Assembly (NCBI GenBank): GCA_013298075.1
Contig: JAAFJG010000001.1
Coordinates: 1 to 64,000, forward strand
Origin: Cytophagales bacterium
Lineage (GTDB): Bacteria > Bacteroidota > Bacteroidia > Cytophagales > Microscillaceae
Direction: 5' to 3'
DNA: 64,000 nt
A program made the translations under genes and the position numbers. Every line of letters begins with the position of its first letter. Within the stretch, counting starts at the first letter, position 1. This document shows, piece by piece, positions 36,763 to 47,000 of this stretch. The notes under the pieces are model-generated. The model saw only the letters and a list, made by a program, of their open reading frames with translations. It was not told where the DNA came from and did no database searches.

Positions 36763-37716
36763 TTACTTCCACCAACTTTTTAATTTTAGTTTTACAGCCC
36801 ACCAAAATTTGCCTTTCCAAACATTTCTATTTATTTTTTTTCGAGCATATTTTTCCATTTCTATAAAAATATTATCATTAAATATTTTTTGAGATTTTTG
36901 GGCTAATCCAAGTGCATATCCATATTCTTCTGTGATAATTCCGATGCTATACGCCAATAAATAATCTCGTTTGGAAAAAATTTGTTCATTTTTACATTCA
37001 TTTAAGTAAGTCATTTCGCCCCAGCCAGCCATTTTTGGCAAAGAAAACATCACTAATTTTCGCCAAAATTTATGATTAGAAAAAGAATTTATATTTTTTT
37101 CTTCTATTTTTTGTGAGCCTTTAATAATCAAACGAGCCAACCAAAAATCTTTTTTTTCTTGCATATACGCCAACACAGACCACATTTTGTCTTCGCCTTG
37201 ATAACAATCCAAAATACCGGGCTCAAACTCAGCAATTTTTATTTTTTGGATAATATTTTCGGGCAAACTTTTAAAAAGTCTTAAATCTATGCCTTGCGAA
37301 TCAGTTTTAAACCAATCTATATAAGAAATATTTAACTTTTCTAATACAATCGGCAAAGTAGTTGTGGGTAATTGCACAATTTTATCTACCTCAAAACGAC
37401 TTGCCCAAGCTGTATCTTTTAAATTTTCAATATCAGGCACTAATAAACTCGAACAATGCGGTGATTTTGTGAGATAAAAATTGGCTGATTTTTCTTCTTT
37501 ATCTGATACCAAACTATTATAAACGTATAATTTTTTATACGCATTAGTTTGTTCTCCTTGCGGATTAAAATCTCTTTTGTCTGCATCAAAAGCAATACAA
37601 ATCGAATATTTGGCAATTTTTTTCCAAAAAGAATGAATTTCACCTGACGCACCAATATCTATCAAAACAGGCGGTTGCGATTGTAATTCGGGAAGGGAAA
37701 ATATTTTTTCAAGCAC
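36763..37716 (-). CDS. FkbM-family methyltransferase
   Basis: The 317-residue protein has a Rossmann SAM-binding start (V-L-I-D-I-G-A-S-G, residues about 17-25) and A-F-D-A-D-K-R. It also has the FkbM-type W-F-K-T-D-S-Q-G-I-D-L-R-L motif (about 175-187). Such enzymes O-methylate sugars or polyketides, often in glycan clusters. No glycan cluster is adjacent. The start codon is GTG at 37716; no ATG fits the conserved N-terminus. A C-terminal extension (about 240-317) is rich in Trp and Lys, which may indicate membrane contact. Confidence 0.8.
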   Translation of the reverse strand: MLEKIFSLPELQSQPPVLIDIGASGEIHSFWKKIAKYSICIAFDADKRDFNPQGEQTNAYKKLYVYNSLVSDKEEKSANFYLTKSPHCSSLLVPDIENLKDTAWASRFEVDKIVQLPTTTLPIVLEKLNISYIDWFKTDSQGIDLRLFKSLPENIIQKIKIAEFEPGILDCYQGEDKMWSVLAYMQEKKDFWLARLIIKGSQKIEEKNINSFSNHKFWRKLVMFSLPKMAGWGEMTYLNECKNEQIFSKRDYLLAYSIGIITEEYGYALGLAQKSQKIFNDNIFIEMEKYARKKINRNVWKGKFWWAVKLKLKSWWK

Positions 37717-37856
37717 GTTTTTTTAAAGAAAATATGAATAATAATTTATAAAATATGATTATAAAATAAGTTGGTTAATTTTTTTACAAAATTACAAAAA
37801 AAAAGAATATTTACAAAAAAACTAAAATATTTTTTATTTATTTTTTACTTTTAAAA

Positions 37857-38663
37857 TTATTTTAGTGGAGAATTAGGTTCTTTTTTCATCAAATTATAAA
37901 CCATTTTATCCATCATTTTTGGAAACCATTTATTCAAAAAAACAGCTAATTTTCCTTGCCTTGTCAATATCAAATCTCGTTTTCTTTTCTGAATAGCTTT
38001 TACAATATGTGTGGCTACTTCTTCAGAGGTCATCATTTTAGTTTCTTCTCTTGGACTTTCTCCCTGTGCATTTCCATCTTGGTCTAAGGCGTATTTTCTA
38101 ATATTTGACTCCGTAAAACCCGGACAGGCAACCAAAATATGTACTCCTCTTGTCATCACTTCTGTTCTTAATGCTTCCAAAAAGCCATTCATAGCAAATT
38201 TTGAGGCAGTGTAGCCTGTGCGTGCAGGCGTGCCACGATAACCATTGATAGAAGAAATTCCGACAATACTTCCTTTGCTTTCCAAAATATAAGGCAAGGC
38301 AAATTTTGTGGCATAGACAGTTCCATAAAAATTAATATCCATTACTTTTTTGATAACGTCCAGATTAGTATCTTCAAATAAAGCCCGCATCGAAATACCT
38401 GCATTATTGATTAAAATATCAATTTTTTTAAATTTTTGAATAGTTTCAGAGATTATTCTTCGATTATCTTCTTCCAAAGATGAATCTGCTACAATGCTCA
38501 AAAATTCAACATTTTTATTGTGTAGTTCTTTTTCTACCAAGGCTAATGTATCTTGTTTACGACCTGTGATGACTAATTTTGCCCCCAAATGTCCTAAATT
38601 AAATGCCAATGCTTTCCCAATACCCGAAGAAGCACCTGTGATAATGACAACTTTATCTTTCAT
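37857..38663 (-). CDS. SDR-family NAD(P)-dependent oxidoreductase
   Basis: A 268-residue short-chain dehydrogenase. The cofactor motif is T-G-A-S-S-G-I-G (residues 9-16). I-N-N-A-G-I-S follows, then the catalytic Ser in V-G-I-S-S-I-N-G and Y-T-A-S-K-F-A (catalytic Tyr and Lys). P-G-F-T-E-S follows the active site. The C-terminal ~35 residues are basic and hydrophobic, as in membrane-associated classical SDRs of the DltE/YqjQ type. The substrate is unknown. The minus-strand TATTTTTG at 38668-38675 is so close that, if used, the mRNA would be leaderless. Confidence 0.9.
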   Translation of the reverse strand: MKDKVVIITGASSGIGKALAFNLGHLGAKLVITGRKQDTLALVEKELHNKNVEFLSIVADSSLEEDNRRIISETIQKFKKIDILINNAGISMRALFEDTNLDVIKKVMDINFYGTVYATKFALPYILESKGSIVGISSINGYRGTPARTGYTASKFAMNGFLEALRTEVMTRGVHILVACPGFTESNIRKYALDQDGNAQGESPREETKMMTSEEVATHIVKAIQKRKRDLILTRQGKLAVFLNKWFPKMMDKMVYNLMKKEPNSPLK

Positions 38664-38725
38664 CTTGCAAAAATAGTGTTTTTTTTAAACTAATCATCTT
38701 AAATATCGTATAAAGTATAAAATGA

Positions 38726-38758
38726 TTGAAATGTAGCAAAGTTTTTGCAATATTTTTG
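38726..38758 (+). promoter_or_regulatory. Promoter for the 2161-residue protein gene
   Basis: TTG (38726-38728), a 22-bp spacer and TATTTTTG (38751-38758) match the consensus. It points to the gene at 38923 and predicts a leader of about 155 nt. Confidence 0.5.
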
Positions 38759-38922
38759 AGTAGAATTTTAGTACATCTTTTCGTTTTTTTTAGTTAAATT
38801 AAAGCCTATAACTTACATCAATTATATTATTTTAAATATTTATTAAAAATTACACTTACTATTTATCAATTATTGTATTAAAATAAACAACAACAAAACT
38901 TATATTTTTCTTTATACAGATT

Positions 38923-41900
38923 ATGAATCAAAAAAAAAAATATGTATTTTTACTAATACCTTTCTTCTATGTATTAGTATTTAATCTTTTTGGGCAAATT
39001 CCTGCCTCCGAAACCTGTGCTACAAGTACAACAGTAAATTTGGGAGCAGGGGCAAATTATGAAAATCAAACGTTTGATTTCTCTAATCAAAATTCTGGAC
39101 TTGCCCCATTGGTGAATTGTCCTTCTGTAGCTTTGCCTGACAATACAGATGGTTGGGTAACATTACAAGCAGCTGCCAGTGGTACGTTGTTAGTACAATA
39201 TACTCCTTTTGTGGACAAAGACATTGCCATTGCTGTTTATAGTGGTACATGTGGGAGTTTAACTTCTATGCAATGTGTTAATACTTTTGGAAGTGGCGTT
39301 ACAGAAAGCCTATCTTTTAATGTAGTGGCAAGCTCACTTTATAGAATTAGAGTGGTCAATACGACTGATAATACTGGTGTTACGGGTATGATTTCTGCCT
39401 ATATGGGACCTCGTGCTGTGGGTGATTTGTGTACAGATGCGCAAGAAGTAGGTATCGGTACGTGTGATTATCCTTTCAATGTGATGGGTAATTTTATCCA
39501 AAATGAAGGAACAGATAATTCTTGTGGTGTTAATCGAGTAGCAGATGGTTGGTTAAAAGTAAGAGTAGGAAATAATAAAAGAGTGCGTATATCTTATGGA
39601 AGTGTTACCAAAGATGCTATGATTACGATTTATGGTGCAACCACTCTTACAGGTTTTTCTACGTTTACCCCTAATAATTGTAAAAGTGTAAGTTTAGCAC
39701 AAGTAGCGTGTGCAAATAATATAACAGGTGTAGGCACAGAAGCGCTAGAATTTAATGGAAACTTAACTAATCAAGAATACTATATCAGAATTAGTAATAT
39801 TACAGACGGCAATACAATGGACGGTACGTTGTGTGTAACAGAAGTATTAGCAAGAGATAATTGTACAGATGCTTTATCATCTAACGGTAACTTTATTAAG
39901 GTAGGTGATTGCAATGTTAAATTTGACGTGCTTCGTACTTATACAGCTTCAATCTTACCTATTATTAATCGACCTACGTGTGTAACTAATGGTAATTTGA
40001 TACAAGATGCTTGGGTAGTTTTAGATTATACAAATGCGTTAGCATCTTCTAATTTGACCTTAGAATATGCTTCTTCAGAACCTCCAAATTTAGTAGTTTA
40101 TCAAAAAACAGGAGGACAAACTTGTGCTAATATTACAGGTGACGACCACATATCGTGTGAAAGTGCAAGCTCTGTAAATTTTTTGAGCGTAAATTTTACA
40201 GCAGTTCCGGGTAATTATTATTTTATTCGTGTCTTACGTAATGCCAATAGTGCTGTTACAGATATGACAGGTTTGATGTGTTTGTATAATAATAGCAAAA
40301 GAGCAGAAGATAATTTTTTCTCTGCCCCTACTTTTGATAATAGTGGAGCGGATTGTGGTAAAATTTTTAATTTACGAGCAAGTTTTAATAATGCAGGTAG
40401 CTTTGTAGCAGAACAAAATCCATATATTATTAACTGCCCTACCGCCACTGATACAAAAAATGATGCATGGGGAAGATTTGATGTAGGTGCTTTGGGAGCA
40501 GTAAGTAGCATTTATGTAGAATATAATAACGATAATCGAGACCCATCTCCTGCCAATGATGTGGCTTTATCTGTCTATAGATTACCCTTAATTACTTCTG
40601 TGGCAACTGGTGGAACTTGTGGAACTGCCAATACTGTAGCACTTAATACTACCCTAGATATGAACATTTCAGGTGCAAATTATGGAGGTACTGATCTCGC
40701 AACAACGACTTGTGTTGGAGGGATACCAAATCTTGGTTTTGGTCAAGATGAATGGTACACTATTACTACCACCTCTAAATTTGTCGTAACTTTTGAAACC
40801 ACTGTAGGTGATGCCGCTTTGTATGTATATTCAAATTCTTGTCTATCTTTGTCAGATGTTGGATGTGATGATGGACCTATTGGTGTGGGTATATCTTCTG
40901 TTGCAGTTAATGCAGGAGGTACTTATTTTATTAGAATTGTCAATAAGATTTTAAATACATCTTTAATAGGCAAGTTCAGTATTTTTCAACAAACTCCTGC
41001 TTCTGCCTCTTTAATTTTAGTAGGTTGTGCCAATAATATCGTAGAAGGAACAGAACAAATTATTTTAACAGGAGCTACTTTGGTAGCCAATAGTATTTAT
41101 TTTGTGAGAGTAGCTAATGTGTTATCAACTGGCACTCTTACCACACAAGGAACTTTATGTATTCGCAATGACCAAGTGCCTGTGGGTGATTTATGTGTGA
41201 ATGCTTTTACACAATTAGTAGGGGATTGTGATTTGAGTTTTGACATACCTCTTAATTATGCAAATACGCCACCTATTGGTATTCCAAATTGTGCTAATTC
41301 GCCTTCTACAGCTATTCCACAAATTCATAGAGATGCTTGGGCAACTTTTACTGCCACTAATACACAAACTACGGTGGAATATTTATCGAGTAAAAATGCA
41401 GCCATTGCTTTATATCGTGGTAGTTGTACAGGTTTAGTATTAGTTTCGTGTACCAATGAACTACCTACCACTCCTAATGGTATAGAACGTTTGAAGGGAA
41501 ATACTATTATTGGTTTACAATATTTTGTCAGAATTATGGATATTGATAACAATACTTCAGGTATGACAGGACAATTATGTATTTATAATACTACCGAAAG
41601 AGATATTTGTGATGATGATGATTTAGTAACTAATACCGTAGGTATGTGTAACATTCCTTTTGATATTCCTAAGGCTTTCACCAATAGTGATTTAAAATTA
41701 AGAAATTTCATACCAACGGAAGGCTCTCCAACTGCTGGGCGTTTTCCTGTAGTAGAATCAGGAGGTTCATTAAGCCAATTGGTACAATCTTCTTGTGAAA
41801 ATGCTGCTATAGAAAATGGAACTGCTGCTTTACCTTTTTTACTTGCAAATAATAATCCAGATGCTGCCTCAGTTTTACCTAATCTTTTGACAGACTTTAG

Positions 41901-44900
41901 AGATGGTTGGACAAGATTGATTGGGAATGGTAATATTGTAACTTTATCTTATCAAAATAAAGAAGCTACTACTAATCCTTCTATTGTGGTTTATACAGCA
42001 TTAAAATCCAGAGGTCCTGTCAATTGTAGTGCAGGTTTAGATGGGGCAGGCTTGACCCAACTCGTGAATGAAGGCGTAAATCAGTTGGCGTGTGTCAATA
42101 AATTTAATACCAATAGTGTACAAACTGAAACAGTTACTTTTCAAACCAATAGCGGTCAAAATTATTTAATTAGAATTATTGATTTAAACTCAGTTAGTTC
42201 TGGTAAAAGTATGACAGGAAATTTATGTTTTGCCGATGGAAGACAAGATTATGAAGACCCATGTGCTAACACAATCGTACCAGGTAATGGTGGTCCAAGA
42301 AATATAGCCATTGGAGATTGTAGCGTACCTTTAAACGTTATCAATGGACTAAATTCTTGTACTGATCCCACAGGAACAAGTACTAATTATGTAGGTACTA
42401 CTGCAGGAGCTGGTGGTTGTACAGCGGATTGCATAGGAACACAAGATACCTGGGCAAGAATTAGAAGAAATTTTATTTGTAATGATGTAGTGGCTGCTGC
42501 TATTACTTCGCCAAGTATAGCAGTTTGTAACGCCGCTGCCATAGCCGCAACAGGTGACGCAACTTTTTATAAATACAATGCCACTACTAATAAATGTCAA
42601 TGTGGAGACAATACTGTAAGCCCCACAATAGGTGGTAATTTTACAGTGCAATATGATAATCGAGATGGTTTATTAGGTATTCCTGCTGATGTTAAAATCA
42701 CAGTATATCGAGAAAATACGGGATTTAATTGTAATGATGAAGGTACTTATACATTTTTATCATGTGCCGATGCAGTAGTAGAAGGATTAGAAAATATTAA
42801 CATTGCCAATAGCGTTGCTCCAGCGAATCTTATGCCTACGACACACGGAGCAGGTGGAGAATATTATTTGGTAAGAGTAATGAATAAAGATGCCACTCGT
42901 TCTGCTTATGGTACAATTTGTACTTATTTTGGAACATCATTAGCAGATATTTCTTGCCCACCAACCAATGATTATGGAGCATTAGATGGAAATTATAGAG
43001 GTTTTACGATACCGGGTGGTACTTATAGTGCTACTGAAGTAGCTTTAGGTGTTCCTAATCGTCCTACTTCTGATATTCCTTTGAATGGTTGTGTATTAGC
43101 AGGTGGAAGTAATCCAACATCACTCAATCCACCTATTCGCTCTAATGCTTGGATGAGATTTAGTGTGCCAAGTCCTTCGGCTTATACCGCTGTTTCAGTT
43201 CAATTTGATAACTCAGGCGGATCAGGAACAATACAAAATGCAGCACTTGCTATTTATAGAATGCCTAACTCAATGACAGGTACGGGCGGAAATTGTAATA
43301 CATTTTCAACAGGAAATACACAAGGTTTAGAACTATTAGATTGTGCTAATACAGTATATGTAGGAACAGAATCATCAACCTTTACTATTACACCAGGTTG
43401 GACTTATTTTGTTAGGGTTATGAATGTTCATAGTTCTACTGACCCTGCTGCTATGCCAGGTCGTGTGAGAATATTTCCTTACGCACAATGCACACCAGGT
43501 CCCGAATTAGTAACAGATGGTAGTTTTTCTATGTGGCCTGCTATGACAGGCACACAACCTAATAGTGCAAGCGGAGGACAAGCCACTAATACTCTTTTTG
43601 ATATAGCACAAAACAATTTGAATGTAGCAATTCCAAGAATTACAAGTACGCATCCATACAATCCAACTTATGCAAGCAACACATTTAACGCTACTGCTAA
43701 TGCCTTAGATTATAATACGAATACAGGTTTGGTACGTTTTGCTACAGATTATGGCTGGGTACGAGATGGTGGTGGATATGATGGTACAGGAGCAGTGACA
43801 GGCACAGGAGCAATTACAACTACTACTAATACCACTGTTAATTATGGTGGATTACTATCTGATCAAGGTGAGTTAAACCCAGAAGGATTATATTATATTA
43901 GACATACCCCATGGACTGTAAAAGGAGATTGGTTTTCTTATGGCAATGGGTATTCTGGCTATGGAGGACGTACAGGTGGAGGTTTTCCACAAGCATCTTA
44001 TTGTTTAACAGGGGCAGGAGCAAATTTAGAGCCTTGTGTTACGCGTACAAGAACCCCTTATCCAAATACTATAGGGGTATATAATACTACTGCTTATGAT
44101 AGACCACAAGGAACTCCTATCACTTCAGATGCTAACTTTATGATTATTAATGGTTCTTTTGATCCTGCAGGTGGTCTACCTCCCGGAAAAGTTTGGTGCC
44201 AAACCATTGATAGAGCAGGAGGCTCTGTGGGATATTATGTCTTTTCTATTTGGGTACAAAATATGATTTCTGCAGGTAGAAATTTAGATGTCCCTATGAT
44301 GAGAATGTCTATTTGTGATATGGAAAACCCTACTAATGGTTCACTCCCTACTAAAACAAGTGGAGTAGGAAGTTATGGCTCACCTGCCATAGAAGCAAAT
44401 GGTTTAGTATCAGGACGCTCATTACCCGGTATTACTACGCCCAACGTGATTCCTATACGTCACGTGCCTGCTCCACCAGTCAATAGACTACGAGCCCCAA
44501 GGGTACAGTTCTCTTATGGGGCTGCTCGTTCTTGTAATATCCCTACAGGTTCTCCTAATGCAGAAGCAAGAGATACCAGATTGAAAATATTAGGTTCTTC
44601 ATTTTTGGTAACAGAAAATCCAGACCAATGGGTTTTAGTACGGTGTATTTATCGCGCACCAAGAGATGTTACCGAATTTAATGCTTGTATCGAAAATTTA
44701 TCACTAACAAAAAATGGAAATGACTTTGCTATTGATGATATTAGTATCAGAGAATGTTTAAATCCAGATACACAATCTTTTGACAGAATGTTAAGAGGTG
44801 ATGCTTGTCAACTAACCGCTGACCCAAAAATAATCGGTTTGCCATTGGGGGCTGAAATGATTGACTTTACAGGAAAATTAATAGGCGATAGAGTTTTATT

Positions 44901-45408
44901 AAATTGGGCGGTTGCCAATGAATTTCAAGTAGCAAAATACGAAATACAAAGAAGTTTAGACGGAAATAGCTACCAAAAAATAGGCGAAGTTGATGCCAAA
45001 GGAACTCAATTTGGAAACGTAGATTATAATTATACTGATTATAATTTGCCTACCAACGTACAAGGTTCTGTTTATTATAGATTGAATATGGTCGATAGAA
45101 ATGGTACTGAAAAATCAGGAGCAATTGTTTCGGTTACTTTAAAAGCCTTAGATACTTTTGATTTAAGATTAGTACCAAATCCAATAGCAAGTGGTGAAGA
45201 AGTAGAATTGCGTTATAATGTCAATGAAGGCAAAACTTTTGTTACTGTCAATGATATGATAGGCAATAAATTAGCAGAAAATTCATTTTCATCTAATAAT
45301 GGCGAAAATCGTATTCAACTCAGTACAAAAGGATTGAAAAGTGGATTATATATTATCAAAATGATTCACAACGGAAAATCTGTATCTAAAAAATTGGTTG
45401 TTAAATAA
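38923..45408 (+). CDS. Giant repeat-built secreted protein with T9SS type A sorting domain
   Basis: A 2161-residue surface protein with a signal peptide (about 1-25). Residues 25 to about 1520 consist of about nine related blocks starting near 25, 167, 311, 460, 563, 755, 893, 1111 and 1341. Many open with D-x-C-x-D-A and G-x-C-x-x-x-F-D, and continue with D-A-W, V-E-Y and Y-R-G-x-C. They end with Y-F-x-R-I-x-N...G-x-L-C. The pattern is like PPC-type beta-sandwich domains with paired cysteines. Residues about 1522-2000 form a different Gly/Thr-rich domain. A fibronectin-like segment and a type A sorting domain (about 2076-2161, L-V-P-N-P...S-K-K-L-V-V-K) finish it. It is probably an adhesin or matrix protein. 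It stands alone, with its own promoter and terminator. Confidence 0.88.
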   Translation: MNQKKKYVFLLIPFFYVLVFNLFGQIPASETCATSTTVNLGAGANYENQTFDFSNQNSGLAPLVNCPSVALPDNTDGWVTLQAAASGTLLVQYTPFVDKDIAIAVYSGTCGSLTSMQCVNTFGSGVTESLSFNVVASSLYRIRVVNTTDNTGVTGMISAYMGPRAVGDLCTDAQEVGIGTCDYPFNVMGNFIQNEGTDNSCGVNRVADGWLKVRVGNNKRVRISYGSVTKDAMITIYGATTLTGFSTFTPNNCKSVSLAQVACANNITGVGTEALEFNGNLTNQEYYIRISNITDGNTMDGTLCVTEVLARDNCTDALSSNGNFIKVGDCNVKFDVLRTYTASILPIINRPTCVTNGNLIQDAWVVLDYTNALASSNLTLEYASSEPPNLVVYQKTGGQTCANITGDDHISCESASSVNFLSVNFTAVPGNYYFIRVLRNANSAVTDMTGLMCLYNNSKRAEDNFFSAPTFDNSGADCGKIFNLRASFNNAGSFVAEQNPYIINCPTATDTKNDAWGRFDVGALGAVSSIYVEYNNDNRDPSPANDVALSVYRLPLITSVATGGTCGTANTVALNTTLDMNISGANYGGTDLATTTCVGGIPNLGFGQDEWYTITTTSKFVVTFETTVGDAALYVYSNSCLSLSDVGCDDGPIGVGISSVAVNAGGTYFIRIVNKILNTSLIGKFSIFQQTPASASLILVGCANNIVEGTEQIILTGATLVANSIYFVRVANVLSTGTLTTQGTLCIRNDQVPVGDLCVNAFTQLVGDCDLSFDIPLNYANTPPIGIPNCANSPSTAIPQIHRDAWATFTATNTQTTVEYLSSKNAAIALYRGSCTGLVLVSCTNELPTTPNGIERLKGNTIIGLQYFVRIMDIDNNTSGMTGQLCIYNTTERDICDDDDLVTNTVGMCNIPFDIPKAFTNSDLKLRNFIPTEGSPTAGRFPVVESGGSLSQLVQSSCENAAIENGTAALPFLLANNNPDAASVLPNLLTDFRDGWTRLIGNGNIVTLSYQNKEATTNPSIVVYTALKSRGPVNCSAGLDGAGLTQLVNEGVNQLACVNKFNTNSVQTETVTFQTNSGQNYLIRIIDLNSVSSGKSMTGNLCFADGRQDYEDPCANTIVPGNGGPRNIAIGDCSVPLNVINGLNSCTDPTGTSTNYVGTTAGAGGCTADCIGTQDTWARIRRNFICNDVVAAAITSPSIAVCNAAAIAATGDATFYKYNATTNKCQCGDNTVSPTIGGNFTVQYDNRDGLLGIPADVKITVYRENTGFNCNDEGTYTFLSCADAVVEGLENINIANSVAPANLMPTTHGAGGEYYLVRVMNKDATRSAYGTICTYFGTSLADISCPPTNDYGALDGNYRGFTIPGGTYSATEVALGVPNRPTSDIPLNGCVLAGGSNPTSLNPPIRSNAWMRFSVPSPSAYTAVSVQFDNSGGSGTIQNAALAIYRMPNSMTGTGGNCNTFSTGNTQGLELLDCANTVYVGTESSTFTITPGWTYFVRVMNVHSSTDPAAMPGRVRIFPYAQCTPGPELVTDGSFSMWPAMTGTQPNSASGGQATNTLFDIAQNNLNVAIPRITSTHPYNPTYASNTFNATANALDYNTNTGLVRFATDYGWVRDGGGYDGTGAVTGTGAITTTTNTTVNYGGLLSDQGELNPEGLYYIRHTPWTVKGDWFSYGNGYSGYGGRTGGGFPQASYCLTGAGANLEPCVTRTRTPYPNTIGVYNTTAYDRPQGTPITSDANFMIINGSFDPAGGLPPGKVWCQTIDRAGGSVGYYVFSIWVQNMISAGRNLDVPMMRMSICDMENPTNGSLPTKTSGVGSYGSPAIEANGLVSGRSLPGITTPNVIPIRHVPAPPVNRLRAPRVQFSYGAARSCNIPTGSPNAEARDTRLKILGSSFLVTENPDQWVLVRCIYRAPRDVTEFNACIENLSLTKNGNDFAIDDISIRECLNPDTQSFDRMLRGDACQLTADPKIIGLPLGAEMIDFTGKLIGDRVLLNWAVANEFQVAKYEIQRSLDGNSYQKIGEVDAKGTQFGNVDYNYTDYNLPTNVQGSVYYRLNMVDRNGTEKSGAIVSVTLKALDTFDLRLVPNPIASGEEVELRYNVNEGKTFVTVNDMIGNKLAENSFSSNNGENRIQLSTKGLKSGLYIIKMIHNGKSVSKKLVVK

Positions 45409-45431
45409 TAATCAATTTCATTTCAAATAAA

Positions 45432-45475
45432 AAATAAAAAAGGTTTGGAGTAATTACTTCGATCCTTTTTTTTAT
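45432..45475 (+). terminator. Terminator-like hairpin after the giant gene
   Basis: An imperfect stem, AAAAAAGG...AGTAATTACT...CCTTTTTTTT, with the palindrome AGTAATTACT at its tip and a T-run after it. It lies about 25 bp beyond the stop at 45408. Confidence 0.6.
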
Positions 45476-45674
45476 TTCTATTTTTTTGCAATTTTATAAT
45501 TTATTTCATAATTTCAAGAAATATAATTAAATTTGTAAAAGATAAAAAAAACAAATTTTATTTGCCAATCTAAAAAAACTAACAAAAATTAAAAATATTT
45601 TATCATTTTTAAGACAAAATCAATTAAAAAATGTTATACTTACAGAGATTTCAGATATTAACATTTTTTCAAAT

Positions 45675-46229
45675 ATGAAAACATTTTTTTTAACTAGTAT
45701 TATTTATTTTTTTGTCATATATACAAATTATGCACAAGAACAAAAAGCAGGAAGCGGCAACGAAACAAGAGATACCACCTCAACTCCTCCACCTAAACAA
45801 GAAGATGATATAAAACGTTTCTTGGTGTTAGAAAAAAATGGAGCGGAAAAAAGGTTGCGGTTTTATGAAAAACAAGAAATTCAATTCAAACTCAAAGGAG
45901 ATAAAGTTAAGAATAAACTAAAAATTCAAAAAATTAAAGAGAAAAGTTTAATTATACAAGAAGTAGAAATTCCGTTGGAAAGTATCGAAAGTATTCGTAT
46001 CAATACTTCTTCTTTTTATCCTAATTTATTCAAATTTGCCACTTTGGCAGGTGGCGTAGGGTATTTGGGTTTAGATTTAGTCAATAACGGACCCGAAATG
46101 ACAAGGCAAAGCATCATTACTCCCGCTATTTTTTTGGGGACACACGTATTGCTAAGAATTTTGTATCCTAATAATAAAACCTATAAACTCAACTCTAAAA
46201 AATACCTGAAAACACTCATCATATTTTAA
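45675..46229 (+). CDS. Small membrane-associated protein of unknown function
   Basis: The 184-residue protein has a signal peptide (about 1-20), an acidic Pro/Thr linker (25-48) and a basic soluble part (50-115). Near the C-terminus are two hydrophobic stretches (about 122-135 and 146-160). It ends in L-N-S-K-K-Y-L-K-T-L-I-I-F. No family is recognised. It is 9 bp from the following methyltransferase gene, so the two are probably co-transcribed. Confidence 0.65.
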   Translation: MKTFFLTSIIYFFVIYTNYAQEQKAGSGNETRDTTSTPPPKQEDDIKRFLVLEKNGAEKRLRFYEKQEIQFKLKGDKVKNKLKIQKIKEKSLIIQEVEIPLESIESIRINTSSFYPNLFKFATLAGGVGYLGLDLVNNGPEMTRQSIITPAIFLGTHVLLRILYPNNKTYKLNSKKYLKTLIIF

Positions 46230-46238
46230 AAAAATAAT

Positions 46239-46928
46239 ATGAAAAACCGTAGCAATGAACTCGAATTAATGGACGATTTGAATTTGGCAACAGATGAATT
46301 AAGACAAAATTTAGAGGAATTAGAAACTGTCAATCGTTGGTTGGGCGGTTATTCGCCTGTGATAAATGCACTCAATAAAAATTGGAATACCGCTAAAAAA
46401 ATATCGATTGCAGATATAGGAAGTGGCGGTGGAGATACTTTGAGGATAATTAGTGAATGGGCAAAACGAAAAAAATTAGATTGGGAAGGAGTTGGTATTG
46501 ATGCCAATCAGTTTATGATAGATTTTTCTCGCCAAAAGGCAAAAGATTTTCCTGAAATTAGTTTTGAAAAAGTAGATATATTTGATACCTCATTTCAAGA
46601 AAAAAAGTTTGATTTTGTGGTTTGTAGTTTATTTTGTCATCATTTTTCTGAAGAAGATTTAGTGAAAATGTTTGCGCAACTCAATCAACAAGCAAATATT
46701 TGTTTGATAATCAATGATTTACACCGAAATTGGTTGGCTTATTATGGCATTTATATCTTGACAAGACTTTTTAATGGTTCGAGATTAGTCAAAAATGATG
46801 CACCTTTGTCAGTAAAAAGGGCTTTTAGTTATCAAAATTTAAAAAATATTGCACAAAAAGCAAACCTTTCAAATTATACAATTCGTTGGCGTTGGGCATT
46901 TCGTTGGCAAATGATTATCAAAAAATAA
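46239..46928 (+). CDS. Class I SAM-dependent methyltransferase
   Basis: The 229-residue protein has a SAM-binding motif I, I-A-D-I-G-S-G-G-G-D-T-L (residues about 51-62), G-V-G-I-D-A-N (acidic loop) and V-C-S-L-F-C-H-H-F (motif post-II, about 127-135). The N-terminal M-D-D-L-N-L-A-T-D-E-L-R-Q-N-L-E-E-L-E resembles a group of Bacteroidota small-molecule methyltransferases. The substrate is unknown. It lies 9 bp after the preceding gene. Confidence 0.82.
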   Translation: MKNRSNELELMDDLNLATDELRQNLEELETVNRWLGGYSPVINALNKNWNTAKKISIADIGSGGGDTLRIISEWAKRKKLDWEGVGIDANQFMIDFSRQKAKDFPEISFEKVDIFDTSFQEKKFDFVVCSLFCHHFSEEDLVKMFAQLNQQANICLIINDLHRNWLAYYGIYILTRLFNGSRLVKNDAPLSVKRAFSYQNLKNIAQKANLSNYTIRWRWAFRWQMIIKK

Positions 46929-46964
46929 TGGTTTGATAAAACTCAAAATCTCAAAAAAATAAAC

Positions 46965-46972
46965 TAAATTTG
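46965..46972 (+). promoter_or_regulatory. Putative -7 element for the GNAT gene
   Basis: TAAATTTG matches the consensus and lies 28 bp before the ATG at 47001. No -33 partner was found at the normal distance. Confidence 0.4.
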
Positions 46973-47000
46973 CAAAAAAATTCTATCAAAAAACTCAAAA

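Noticed and set aside
40218-43661. Minus-strand open frames inside the giant T9SS gene
   Set aside because: They are low-complexity shadows of a continuous plus-strand coding region with a clear domain structure.
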